NCBI GenBank assembly: GCA_021824575.1
Contig: JAKAKJ010000072.1
Coordinates: forward strand, 1-64,000
DNA: 64,000 nucleotides
Source of the DNA: Chloroflexota bacterium
GTDB taxonomy: Bacteria > Chloroflexota > Anaerolineae > Anaerolineales > Villigracilaceae
Reading direction: 5' to 3'
Shown: in pieces, positions 50,660 through 59,304 of the stretch
Position numbering within the stretch: position 1 is the first letter of the stretch
Layout of the letters: each line of letters starts with the position of its first letter
Translations under genes and position numbers: made by a program
Notes under the pieces: generated by a model
What the model was told of the DNA's origin: nothing
What the model saw: the letters and a program-made list of their open reading frames with translations, nothing else
Database searches by the model: none

Positions 50660-51753
50660 TCCAGATCATCCTCGGGAGTTTGGGCGACAGGCATCAGAAT
50701 GTAAAACTCGCTTCCCGATTTAATGCCGTTGTGTTCCCAAACCGGAGAAACGAATCCTATTCCGCCATTTTGCGCTTCGATCAACTTACGTCCCAGATAC
50801 AACCCAAGTCCCCAGCCGGGCGGGGAACTTTCCGCGCTTTGAAGACGGCTGAAGCGGCTGAAAATCCGCTCGCTCATTTCACTCGAAATCCCAGGTCCAT
50901 AATCTTTGACGCTGATGCGAATCCGGTCGCCGTCCATGCAGGCACATAGCTGAATCGGTTTATCTGCCGGGGAGTATTTATCCGCGTTGGAAATAAAGTT
51001 GCGGACGGTCTGCTCGAGATACGTTTCATCGCCCCAGATCGGCGGCAGATTCGGTGTGATATCCCACTCGACTTTGCGCTGACTCGACGCCAGGACAATC
51101 GCCGCGGCCTGCTCGACTAACGGGCGCACGGCCACGGGTCCCAGCGTGATCGCAAACTTTCCGGCTTCGAGGCGGGAAACATCCAGAATCGTCTGCACGA
51201 AATCCGTCAGCCGTTTGCTTTCTTCTTCCATGATTTCCAGGATCGCGCGCGAACGCGGCGGCAGATTTTCGCTCGACTGCAAAGCCAATTCCAGCCCGCC
51301 GTTCAACGCGGTCAGCGGCGCGCGCAATTCATGACTGACCAGCGCCACGAAATCGGATTTCATTTCATCGAGATCACGGAGTTCCCTGTTCAGCCGATCA
51401 AGCTCTGCATTCCGCTGTTCCAGCGCGGCTGTACGTTCAATGACCTTGCTTTCCAAATCCCGGTTCAGCGCCTGGACTTCAGCAGCAGCGCGTTTTTGGG
51501 CTGCCAACAGTTGCTGCATCCAGACGATGAGGCCGCGAATGATCAACGGGCCCATCAAACCAAAGATGATGATCTCGCCCATAAAGTATGGGTCATCCAG
51601 CTCGTTTTGCGGCACATGCTCGATCAGTTCAAAAGTGATAGCCGTGACAGCAAGAAAGAGCGGGAGCGCCCATTGGAGCACATCAAGGTCCAACAACCAG
51701 CTCCACCAGCGCCGCACAAGACCCTTGACCCGTGCCAGGATATTCGTTTTCAT
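50656..51753 (-). CDS. membrane-anchored histidine kinase
   Basis: 365 aa. Two membrane segments near the N terminus (WALPLFLAVTAITFELIEHV and EIIIFGLMGPLIIRGLIVW) leave almost no extracellular part, so the signal is probably within or at the membrane. A coiled coil of about 45 residues (LESKVIERTAALEQRNAELD) leads to the HisKA box LVSHELRAPLTALNGGLEL and an ATPase domain with ISNADKYSPADKPI and VKDYGPGISSEM. Transcribed before its regulator. It is divergent from the NrfD cluster, with 226 bases between. Confidence 0.92.
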   Translation of the reverse strand: MKTNILARVKGLVRRWWSWLLDLDVLQWALPLFLAVTAITFELIEHVPQNELDDPYFMGEIIIFGLMGPLIIRGLIVWMQQLLAAQKRAAAEVQALNRDLESKVIERTAALEQRNAELDRLNRELRDLDEMKSDFVALVSHELRAPLTALNGGLELALQSSENLPPRSRAILEIMEEESKRLTDFVQTILDVSRLEAGKFAITLGPVAVRPLVEQAAAIVLASSQRKVEWDITPNLPPIWGDETYLEQTVRNFISNADKYSPADKPIQLCACMDGDRIRISVKDYGPGISSEMSERIFSRFSRLQSAESSPPGWGLGLYLGRKLIEAQNGGIGFVSPVWEHNGIKSGSEFYILMPVAQTPEDDLE

Positions 51754-51907
51754 CCTGAATAGATTATATCCAGTTCAGCGCAGACGGGGAAAACGAGGAC
51801 ATAATTGCGACATTTTGCGACATCCGTTGTACGCGCTCCAATGATATTAACAGGGCAGGAAAATCACATAACCCGCTCCGCAGAAAAATGATTCCACGAG
51901 GAGAATA

Positions 51908-51976
51908 ATGCCGAAAAATTGTTCTTTATTTTTGAGGGGCTACATAAAAAAGACGCCTGTATGTGGAGGCCGATAA
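51908..51976 (+). CDS. possible 22-residue leader peptide before the NrfD fusion gene
   Basis: ATG 51908 is preceded by CGAGGAGAATA (GAGGAG at 51898-51903), a stronger ribosome site than most genes here have. The peptide is MPKNCSLFLRGYIKKTPVCG then GR, with stop TAA at 51974-51976, three bases before the start of the large NrfD gene. The small frame spans the NrfD gene's own GGAGG (51965-51969), so translation of the leader could open or hide that site. It contains two Cys residues. Whether it is translated is unknown. Confidence 0.4.
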   Translation: MPKNCSLFLRGYIKKTPVCGGR

Positions 51977-51979
51977 ACC

Positions 51980-54280
51980 ATGGATGAACTAAATCTCAAT
52001 CAACGCGATGTATTTGCCGAATGGCGAGCGCGCCTGGAAGAACGCGTGCTTGCTCCGCTGCGCGGCACAGGCTGGCGATACTATGCGTGGCTTGCATTCT
52101 TGCTGGCAGTGATCGGTTGGGCATTGTATGCTTACATCCAGCAGCTTGAAAATGGGCTGATCGTTACCAACCTGCGCGACCGCATCTCGTGGGGACTTTA
52201 CATCGCCAGTTTTGTTTTCTTTATCGGCATCAGCCACGCAGGGACGCTGCTTTCCGCCATCTTGCGCGTGACGCGCGCGCGCTGGCAAATGTCCATCACG
52301 CGCATGGCGGAATTTATTACAGGCGTGGCGTTGATGGTCGCTGCATTGTTCCCAGCCATTGACATGGGACGGCCTGATCGCATTTTGAACATGGCACTCT
52401 TTGGGCGTTGGCAATCTCCATTGATGTGGGACATCCTTGCCATCATCACCTATCTTACAGGCAGCCTCATTTATCTCTATCTGCCACTCATTCCGGATTT
52501 CGCCCTGTGCCGGGATCGTTTAGGGCCCCAGGCGCCAGCATGGCAGCGCTGGCTCTTCACAACCGCCTCGATTGGTTGGAAGGGGACACCGGCTCAACGT
52601 CAGGCGCTCGAGCGCGCCATGTCCATCATGATGATCGTGATCATTCCGGTCGCGGTCTCGGTGCATACGGTTGTCTCGTGGGTGTTTGCGATGACCTTGC
52701 GCGATCCGCTCAATAGCTCAATCTTTGGCGTATTCTTCGTTGCTGGGGCAATCTATTCCGGCATTGCAGCGATTATTATCTTGATGGCGGTCTTACGCTG
52801 GGTATTGCACCTGGAAGAATTCATTACCAAGACCCAGTTCGTATACCTGGGTTATTTGCTTGTCGCGCTGGCTGCCATCATGGGATACCTGAACATTTCT
52901 GAGTACATCACGACCGGATACAAGATGGAAGAGGGAATCATCTTCTACATTCAGGAGTTATTTGTCGGGCAATACGCGGGATTGTTCTGGTTTTACATCC
53001 TGGGCGGCATCCTCCTGCCCATATTACTGGTAAGTTCTCGACGCACACGGACAATCAAAGGAATCATTTTCGCAGCAGTGTTGGTTTTAGTCGCAATGTG
53101 GATTGAGCGCTATCTGATTATTGTCGCTGGATTCCGCGTACCGCTGATGGCCTATATGCCCAGAAATTATTCTCCAAGCTGGGTTGAGTGGTCCATCCTC
53201 GTTGGCGGGTTTGCCTTGTTTGCGCTGATCATTTCTGTTTTCGCAAAACTCTTTCCCGTTGTTTCGATTTGGGAAGTTGTGGAACATCGCGGTCCGGAGC
53301 CGGTCGAAGAGTCAGACGCAGTTAGCAACTTACACGGAGGGCAAGGTTCGGAAAAGACAATCAAACCCGAAAGCAAAGTTCCTCAGACGCCCATGCCGGG
53401 TGTATCCATGACGCGCCGCGAGACACTGAAGATTATGGGCGGAGTAGCGCTTGGCGCAGTCGTCGCACCGGCACTCTTTTTAGATCTCGGAAGGAAATTT
53501 GCCAGCTCTACGAGTCCAGCAACTACGAAAACCAATCAACGCCTGCGTCGTTGGGCAATGGTCATTGACCTGCGCTACTGCGATGGCTGCCAGTCGGTTG
53601 GCAAGCCGCCGCAATGCACCGAGGCGTGCATTCAAGGACACTTTGCTCCTCAGCCAATGGAATGGATTCAAGTTTACGAACCGGCATTACCGGGCGGCGG
53701 TACGCAGTTTGTCCCCACACCCTGCCAGCAATGCCAGAATGCGCCTTGCGTGAATGTCTGTCCGGTTGGCGCAACATTTGCAACACCGGAAGGCGTTGTG
53801 CTGATAGATCAGCAGCGCTGTATTGGCTGCCGTCTTTGCATGGAAGCCTGTCCGTATGACCGACGCTTCTTCAACTGGGGACAGCCGCCCGTCCCGCCTG
53901 AAGCGACGTTCATGGAATACGATCCCATGCACCAATCACCGGCCATCAAAGGAACCGTGATGAAATGCGATTTCTGTCCCGATATGGCACGCGCCGGCAA
54001 ATTACCGTACTGCGCCCAGGGATGTCCCAACAAAGCAATCTATTATGGAGATTTGGAAGAGGACATCGCGACAAATGGCGCACAGGTTGTCAAACTTTCG
54101 GACATGTTGTCGGAAGATTCAGCCTACCGTCTGAAGGAAAATTTGGGAACCATGCCGCGGGTGTATTACATTCCCGGTCACGGGGAAATGGTTGGGCGCG
54201 ACGCATATAAGACGGGACGATTGCCGACTGAGTGGCCCTGGCAGGAAAAGCTGAAAGGAAGCGTGACATGGACAAGATGA
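51980..54280 (+). CDS. NrfD-type membrane subunit fused to a periplasmic-type 4Fe-4S subunit (internal Tat motif)
   Basis: 766 aa. Residues about 30-430 are an NrfD/PsrC/DmsC-like quinone-binding membrane domain with 8-10 helices (ISWGLYIASFVFFIGISHAG; MWDILAIITYLTGSLIYLYL; AFRVPLMAYMPRNY-like loop at GFRVPLMAYMPRNYSPSW). After a linker comes a twin-arginine motif, TRRETLKIMGGVALG (RR at 479-480), then from 534 a DmsB/HybA-like subunit with four Cys groups (CDGC; CQQCQNAPCVNVCP; CIGCRLCMEACP; CDFC...CAQGCP). This should carry electrons between the quinone pool and Fe-S clusters. No catalytic subunit follows; cytochromes c do. Confidence 0.85.
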   Translation: MDELNLNQRDVFAEWRARLEERVLAPLRGTGWRYYAWLAFLLAVIGWALYAYIQQLENGLIVTNLRDRISWGLYIASFVFFIGISHAGTLLSAILRVTRARWQMSITRMAEFITGVALMVAALFPAIDMGRPDRILNMALFGRWQSPLMWDILAIITYLTGSLIYLYLPLIPDFALCRDRLGPQAPAWQRWLFTTASIGWKGTPAQRQALERAMSIMMIVIIPVAVSVHTVVSWVFAMTLRDPLNSSIFGVFFVAGAIYSGIAAIIILMAVLRWVLHLEEFITKTQFVYLGYLLVALAAIMGYLNISEYITTGYKMEEGIIFYIQELFVGQYAGLFWFYILGGILLPILLVSSRRTRTIKGIIFAAVLVLVAMWIERYLIIVAGFRVPLMAYMPRNYSPSWVEWSILVGGFALFALIISVFAKLFPVVSIWEVVEHRGPEPVEESDAVSNLHGGQGSEKTIKPESKVPQTPMPGVSMTRRETLKIMGGVALGAVVAPALFLDLGRKFASSTSPATTKTNQRLRRWAMVIDLRYCDGCQSVGKPPQCTEACIQGHFAPQPMEWIQVYEPALPGGGTQFVPTPCQQCQNAPCVNVCPVGATFATPEGVVLIDQQRCIGCRLCMEACPYDRRFFNWGQPPVPPEATFMEYDPMHQSPAIKGTVMKCDFCPDMARAGKLPYCAQGCPNKAIYYGDLEEDIATNGAQVVKLSDMLSEDSAYRLKENLGTMPRVYYIPGHGEMVGRDAYKTGRLPTEWPWQEKLKGSVTWTR

Positions 54281-54951
54281 AGTTTCAGCTGATAACGCTT
54301 CGAACGCTGACCATTTCAATGGTTTTTGCCTTACTGATCGCCGCGCCGCTCGCTGTGAGCGCGCAAAGTCCGCAGGAACCAACTCAGATCAGCATCGGAG
54401 CGCCCACGCAGACGAATTCAGGCGAGCCCATCACAGTGCAAGCGGTTCTGGCAGACAGCCGCGGGAATCCAATTTCCAAGGAAGTTATCTACTTTACCAC
54501 TGACACGACTTTCTTGAACGACAGGGGTGATGTGGTACTGGCCCAGGCTGTGACCAATAAAGACGGCCAGGCGGTCGCACAATTCGCGGATGATTTCTCC
54601 GGGACAATTACCCTGCGCGCCGAATTTCGCGGAGACGATCACTACGCGTCGTCGAACGCAACGGCTCAAATAGCCACCATTGGCGAGAATCAAGTGTACA
54701 TTGAACATGTCGGCGTGGACATTCCGGGTTTCAATGTGCCGCCAGTAAGCGCACCCGTAGCATCCGTGCAATCGCCGTTGCAGGGCATTTTGTTGTTCAT
54801 TCAAAATCTATGGCCCACGATGAATGGTTGGCCCGTCGCTGCTGTTTTGCTTATCGTGTGGTCGTTATATTTCTTTGCTGTGACCTTCGTCTTTCGCGTC
54901 GCAAAGATGGGAAGCGAGAAGGATGGAGATGACTCGAGGAGTTCGCTATGA
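54268..54951 (+). CDS. membrane-anchored Ig-like/invasin-type protein in the NrfD cluster
   Basis: 227 aa from ATG 54268, with AAGGAAG upstream and an overlap of 13 bases with the NrfD fusion gene. Signal peptide to about residue 37 (LLIAAPLAVSAQS), then a beta-rich domain (NSGEPITVQAVLADSRGNPI; KEVIYFTTDTTFL; GQAVAQFADDFSGTITLRAEF) like bacterial Ig-like domains, then a single C-terminal helix near residues 190-212 (WPVAAVLLIVWSLYFFAVTF). The domain faces the cell exterior and may act as scaffold for the cytochromes. No cofactor motif is seen. Confidence 0.65.
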   Translation: MDKMKFQLITLRTLTISMVFALLIAAPLAVSAQSPQEPTQISIGAPTQTNSGEPITVQAVLADSRGNPISKEVIYFTTDTTFLNDRGDVVLAQAVTNKDGQAVAQFADDFSGTITLRAEFRGDDHYASSNATAQIATIGENQVYIEHVGVDIPGFNVPPVSAPVASVQSPLQGILLFIQNLWPTMNGWPVAAVLLIVWSLYFFAVTFVFRVAKMGSEKDGDDSRSSL

Positions 54952-55397
54952 CGCAATATCCCACCAGGAACATGCTTTTGCCTGTCTTCATCGGCTCTGC
55001 TGTGTTGGTAATCGCGCTCACGCTCCTGACCATCGTCGCACACGGTCCCTATACTCATTCAAATTTGAATGTAGGCTTCGACCCTCGCTATACGCGCACA
55101 GTACAAACTTTCGTGGGTGCTCCGATCCCATTTACGGGCGGCGGACTTGCGGTGCCGCCAGCCAGCGACCAAGTCGAATATGGAAAGCAGCTATTCATCA
55201 CCAAGGACTGCGCCACGTGTCACGGGCTGGATGGACGCGGCGGTGTGGTCGGTCCGCCAATCGTTGGAACGAAAGCGGATAAATTGCGCGCCAAGACAAC
55301 CGTAGGACCAAAAGGCATGCCCGCCTACGCGTCCGGTGCGCTGACCGACGAGCAACTGGCGGCAATTGCCGCCTATCTCAATTCAATAAGCAAATAA
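54948..55397 (+). CDS. membrane-anchored c-type cytochrome
   Basis: 149 aa. N-terminal helix at residues 9-28 (MLLPVFIGSAVLVIALTLLT), then one heme c domain with CATCHG and the axial Met in PKGMPAYASGALTDEQL. The heme motif lies after EYGKQLFITKD, as in small soluble cytochromes c. Its ATG overlaps the stop of the Ig-like gene. It likely accepts electrons from the Fe-S subunit or the lipoprotein cytochrome and passes them to a terminal oxidase or other donor. Confidence 0.9.
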   Translation: MTQYPTRNMLLPVFIGSAVLVIALTLLTIVAHGPYTHSNLNVGFDPRYTRTVQTFVGAPIPFTGGGLAVPPASDQVEYGKQLFITKDCATCHGLDGRGGVVGPPIVGTKADKLRAKTTVGPKGMPAYASGALTDEQLAAIAAYLNSISK

Positions 55398-55473
55398 TCA
55401 AGAACAGAGCTGGTAATCCAGTATTCTGAGTCTGAAAAGTGTTTTTCTACATCTATCTTCTGAGGAGAAAATA

Positions 55474-56340
55474 ATGCGAGCCATCAAACTAACTGTACTA
55501 CTCTTGAGCACTGCGCTATTGTTGGCGCTGGCTGCTGCTTGTGCGCCGGCTTCGACTCCCGCTCCGACAGCAGTTCCTTCCACACCAACGCCGCTGCCCC
55601 TTCCGCCGACTGCTGCTCCGACCTCCGCACCGACAAGTGCGCCTGCCGCCACTACTGCGTCAACGACAACCGCAAGCACAACCACAAATACAGAGCTAAC
55701 CGACGGCTCGTTATATCAAATTTCCTGCGCCGCATGTCATGGACAGGATCGCGCGGGGAATACATTCAGTAAAGATGGACAAACAATTTCGGTTCCGTCG
55801 CTTGCATGGGACGATCTGAGCAAGACGTACCAAACCGAACCCAGCCGCGGCACTGTGGAACAGCAGCTTACGCTGACGATTACCAAAGGTCAGGACGAGA
55901 CGGGCAGCGACTTGAACACGATGATGCCGCGCTGGTCTTCCCTCTCCCAGGCACAGGTGGACAGCCTCATCCAATACCTTCAGACGACGGATACAACAAC
56001 CGGCACAACTCCAACATTGACACCCGCCGGAGCAGATTTGATGGGCGAGCAGCTATACCAGGCAGCCTGCGCCGCATGTCATGGGAAGGATCGCGCGGGA
56101 AATACGTTTGACAAGGACGGGCAAAAAATTTCGGTTCCTGCGCTTGCGTGGAGCGATCTGAGCACAACATATCAGACTCAACCAAGCCGAGGCACTGTGG
56201 AACAGCAACTTACACTGGCGATCACCAAAGGACAGGATGAGACAGGCGGCGATTTGAACGCCATGATGCCGCGCTGGTCATTCCTCTCCCAGGCGCAGGT
56301 GGATAGCCTCATCCAATACCTTCAGACGGCAGGCAATTGA
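55474..56340 (+). CDS. dihaem cytochrome c lipoprotein with two near-identical domains
   Basis: 288 aa. Lipobox LALAAACAP, Pro/Thr-rich linker (residues about 25-70), then two heme c domains, about residues 78-170 and 192-288, each with CAACHG and a Met ligand in MMPRWS. The two are about 90% identical over roughly 90 residues, indicating a recent internal duplication. The nucleotide repeat period is 342 bases. It is the last gene of the NrfD cluster, and should shuttle electrons outside the membrane. Confidence 0.92.
   Translation: MRAIKLTVLLLSTALLLALAAACAPASTPAPTAVPSTPTPLPLPPTAAPTSAPTSAPAATTASTTTASTTTNTELTDGSLYQISCAACHGQDRAGNTFSKDGQTISVPSLAWDDLSKTYQTEPSRGTVEQQLTLTITKGQDETGSDLNTMMPRWSSLSQAQVDSLIQYLQTTDTTTGTTPTLTPAGADLMGEQLYQAACAACHGKDRAGNTFDKDGQKISVPALAWSDLSTTYQTQPSRGTVEQQLTLAITKGQDETGGDLNAMMPRWSFLSQAQVDSLIQYLQTAGN
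55713..56328. repeat. direct repeat of a cytochrome c domain
   Basis: Two copies of about 275 bases, offset by 342 bases (heme motif Cys at 55726 and 56068), encode the duplicated heme c domains of the lipoprotein. Confidence 0.9.
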
Positions 56341-56490
56341 GCAAACGAATCACTGTTGGACAACATCTTGATCCTGGCAATGCGCATAAAAAGTATCAAG
56401 CGCGAAAGGTATTTGTTCCAACACCAGATTTTCTACACCAAGCAGAAAAAAAATAATCCTTCTGCATTCTCCTTTTAGGGGATGACTTGC
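56341..56490. other. intergenic spacer after the cytochrome cluster
   Basis: No gene seen between the cytochrome stop and the strong terminator. The 347-base gap to 56688 holds only that terminator and a promoter-like TTGACA (56623-56628) 21 bases from TAAAAT (56650-56655). Confidence 0.4.
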
Positions 56491-56525
56491 GAAAAAGGAC
56501 CCGGCGGCCGCCGGGTCCTTTTTCG
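56491..56525 (+). terminator. Rho-independent terminator of the NrfD/cytochrome cluster
   Basis: GGACCCGGCGGCCGCCGGGTCC at 56497-56518 is a perfect 22-bp palindrome flanked by AAAAA and TTTTT, so it can work in both directions. GC-rich stem with a T-tract. Confidence 0.93.
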
Positions 56526-56687
56526 TTTATAAGTGGCAAATCCTTTGCCACAGCATCACCGAGAACACAGGATTTTTTCTCTGCGGATACCATGATCACT
56601 GCGGTGAAATTTTATTCTCCTGTTGACAGGATATTCCGGTCAGGCGCGGTAAAATCATAGTCACATAATCACGCGAAGGAATCAAAA

Positions 56688-57686
56688 ATGTCCGTTATCG
56701 AAGTGCGGGAGCTGACCAAGGTTTTCAAAATTCCCAAAAAGGAAATTGGATTAACGGGCGCGATCAAAGCGCTGTTCATGCCAAAGTATGAACAAAAGAC
56801 CGCCGTGGATCGCGTCAATTTTCAGATTGACGAAGGCGAAGTCGTCGGATACATCGGTGTCAACGGTGCGGGCAAATCCACGACGATCAAGATGCTGACA
56901 GGCATCCTCGTCCCGACGAGCGGACACGCGCGCGTGCTTGGACGCGATCCGCACAAGGAACGCGTCGCCAATGCCCGTGAAATTGGCGTGGTCTTCGGCC
57001 AGCGCACCCAACTCTGGTGGGACCTGGCTTTCATCGAATCGTTGAATCTCGTGGCGAGGATTTATCAAGTCCCGGAAACGCGTTACAAGAAATTGCTCGA
57101 CCAATTTGCAGAAATGCTGGAACTCAAGGAATTATTTCATGTTCCGATTCGCAACATGTCGCTCGGACAAAAGATGCGCGCCGAACTGGCCGCCACGTTG
57201 ATCCATGAGCCGCGAGTTGTTTATCTCGATGAGCCGACCATCGGTCTGGATTTGATCGTCAAAGAACGCATCCGTGAATTCATCAAAGAACAAAATCAAA
57301 CCAAGAGCACAACGGTCGTGCTGACCACGCATGATTTGGGCGACATCGAAGAATTATGCAAACGCGTCATTATCATAGACGCGGGGCGACTCATTTACGA
57401 TGGTCCAATCGAAACCATCAAGCAACAATTCGGAAAATATCGCGAAATAACATTCGAAACAATTCATTCGTCGGAGCGCGTGACTTTGCCATCAGGGGCG
57501 GAGACGACTCACGTCGAGCCGCGCCGCCTCACGGTCCGGTTTGACCGAACGCTGACCACAGCCAGTCAGGTCGCGGCGGCATTGATGAATCAAATCGAGG
57601 TCAAAGACTTTTCGTTGTCCGAGCCTGACCTTGCATCCATCATCAAACAAATCTACAACGGCGCGTTGAACAGGGAGGCTGCGTGA
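56688..57686 (+). CDS. ABC-2 type exporter ATPase (COG4586-like)
   Basis: 332 aa. N-terminal extension of the type MSVIEVRELTKVFKIPKKEI, Walker A GYIGVNGAGKSTTIKML, the substrate-loop FGQRTQLWWDLAF of the COG4586 group, signature MSLGQKMRAELAATLI, Walker B VVYLDEPTIGLD. C-terminal domain binds the partner or regulates activity. GTGA overlap with the permease gene at 57683. Drives an ABC-2 exporter of unknown substrate. Confidence 0.92.
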   Translation: MSVIEVRELTKVFKIPKKEIGLTGAIKALFMPKYEQKTAVDRVNFQIDEGEVVGYIGVNGAGKSTTIKMLTGILVPTSGHARVLGRDPHKERVANAREIGVVFGQRTQLWWDLAFIESLNLVARIYQVPETRYKKLLDQFAEMLELKELFHVPIRNMSLGQKMRAELAATLIHEPRVVYLDEPTIGLDLIVKERIREFIKEQNQTKSTTVVLTTHDLGDIEELCKRVIIIDAGRLIYDGPIETIKQQFGKYREITFETIHSSERVTLPSGAETTHVEPRRLTVRFDRTLTTASQVAAALMNQIEVKDFSLSEPDLASIIKQIYNGALNREAA

Positions 57687-58495
57687 TCCAATCGCTGAGG
57701 CGCAACGTTTCGATTTATTCGGCCATCGCTTCGACCGCGGCCAAAGCGCGGCTGGCTTACAACATGTGGGTCTGGGCGGATTTTTTTGCAACCATCATTT
57801 CGATGTTCATCTTTGTTTATTTCTGGCGCGCGGTGTATGCGGGCGAAACAACACTCAGCGGACTAACACTGGCACAAACCATCAACTACATTTTGCTTGC
57901 GCGTTTGCTCGCGCCATTAGTGGAGACACGCACCATTTATTTCTTTGGCTATATGATCCGGCAGGGACAGATTGCTGTTGAGCTGACGCGCCCGTTGGAC
58001 ATGCAATTGCGCGTCGTTGTCGAAACATTTGCAGAGCTGGCAACTTTTCTTGTCCAAAGATTACCGTTGTTCCTGCTCGCATGGTTGATCTTTGGTTTGC
58101 AATTGCCATCGAACCCGGCAGTCTGGATCGCGTTTTTTATTTCATTGATCCTAGGACAAGCCGTGCTTTTCCTTTTCGATTGGATGTTTGCATGTCTTGC
58201 ATTTTACGTGACCGAGACGTGGGGCCTGAGCGTGGTACGCATCGGCGTTGGATCGTTCTTCAGCGGCGCACTCGTTCCGCTCGTGATGATGCCGGGCTGG
58301 TTGCAAAATATCGCGGCGGCCATGCCGTTCGCCCAAGCGATGTCAGTGCCGGTTTCATTTTTGAGCGGCATTACTTCATTGGCCGACGCACCGCGCTTAT
58401 GGACGATTCAAATTATCTGGCTCGCGGCTTTATTGATTCTTTCGCGCGTGATATTCAGCATCACCGTTCGCAAAGTCACAGTGCAGGGCGGATGA
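57683..58495 (+). CDS. ABC-2 type exporter permease (COG4587-like)
   Basis: 270 aa from GTG 57683 with AGGGAGG at 57672-57678. Six hydrophobic segments, for example WADFFATIISMFIFVYFWRA and RLPLFLLAWLIFGLQL; the amphipathic stretch RQGQIAVELTRPLDMQL matches the conserved TRP-L-D segment of this group. Pairs with the next gene to form the channel. Substrate unknown. Confidence 0.88.
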   Translation: MIQSLRRNVSIYSAIASTAAKARLAYNMWVWADFFATIISMFIFVYFWRAVYAGETTLSGLTLAQTINYILLARLLAPLVETRTIYFFGYMIRQGQIAVELTRPLDMQLRVVVETFAELATFLVQRLPLFLLAWLIFGLQLPSNPAVWIAFFISLILGQAVLFLFDWMFACLAFYVTETWGLSVVRIGVGSFFSGALVPLVMMPGWLQNIAAAMPFAQAMSVPVSFLSGITSLADAPRLWTIQIIWLAALLILSRVIFSITVRKVTVQGG

Positions 58496-58496
58496 A

Positions 58497-59285
58497 ATGA
58501 CCCGCTACCTGTCGCTCTATGGATATTTCCTTATTCAGCGATTTAAAATCCTGATGGAATACCGCTTGAACTTTTTCATCGGCTCTGCTTCGACAGCCAT
58601 TTTACAAGCCGCATCATTGGCAACCATCTGGGTCGTGATGCGGCAAATCCCATCGTTGAATGGATGGAATTTTTACGAGGTCATTTTGATCTATGGATTA
58701 CTCACGATGGGCGAATCGATCACGCACATGTTCGCAGACAACCTTTGGACGATTGGATGGAATTACATTCGCAGCGGGGACTTTGACCGGTTTCTGGTCC
58801 GACCGATTGACCCGCTCTTCCATCTGCTTGCGGATCGCTTCTGCCACGACGGCATCGGCAACTTCGTGACTGGCGCATTGTTGATCGGCGTCTCGATGTA
58901 CAGCCTGCACGTCGCGCTGACGCCATTGCGCGCAATCTATATTCTGGTTGCCGTCATCAGCGGTGGAATTATTTTCATCGCGCTCAATCTCATTACCGCC
59001 ACGTCCGCGTTCTGGCTGACCGAATCCATCCCGGTGACACAAGTTGTCTTCAATATGAACGAATTTGCCAAATATCCGCTCAACATTTATCACAATGCGA
59101 TCCGCATTTTGTTGACGTGGTTGATTCCTTATGGATTCGTTTCGTTTTATCCGGCCAGTTATTTGCTCGGACGCGATGCGGGGCCAGTGGTTTGGCTCAG
59201 CCCGGTCGTCGCGACGGTTTTCATTTTGATTGCTTATCGCGTTTGGTTGTTTGGTCTGCGGCATTATTCGGGAACTGGATCGTAG
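58497..59285 (+). CDS. ABC-2 type exporter permease (COG3694-like)
   Basis: 262 aa, starting one base after the upstream gene's stop. Six membrane segments; the conserved RSGDFDRFLVRPIDPLFHLL occurs after the second, mirroring the TRPLD segment of the partner permease. Third gene of the exporter operon; the LCP gene converges 20 bases beyond its end. Confidence 0.88.
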   Translation: MTRYLSLYGYFLIQRFKILMEYRLNFFIGSASTAILQAASLATIWVVMRQIPSLNGWNFYEVILIYGLLTMGESITHMFADNLWTIGWNYIRSGDFDRFLVRPIDPLFHLLADRFCHDGIGNFVTGALLIGVSMYSLHVALTPLRAIYILVAVISGGIIFIALNLITATSAFWLTESIPVTQVVFNMNEFAKYPLNIYHNAIRILLTWLIPYGFVSFYPASYLLGRDAGPVVWLSPVVATVFILIAYRVWLFGLRHYSGTGS

Positions 59286-59304
59286 AGTCATCATAGCCAG
59301 CCAA

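Noticed and set aside
56623-56655. TTGACA ... TAAAAT as promoter of the ABC-2 exporter
   Set aside because: The spacer is 21 bases, too long for a standard promoter; only mentioned as weak.
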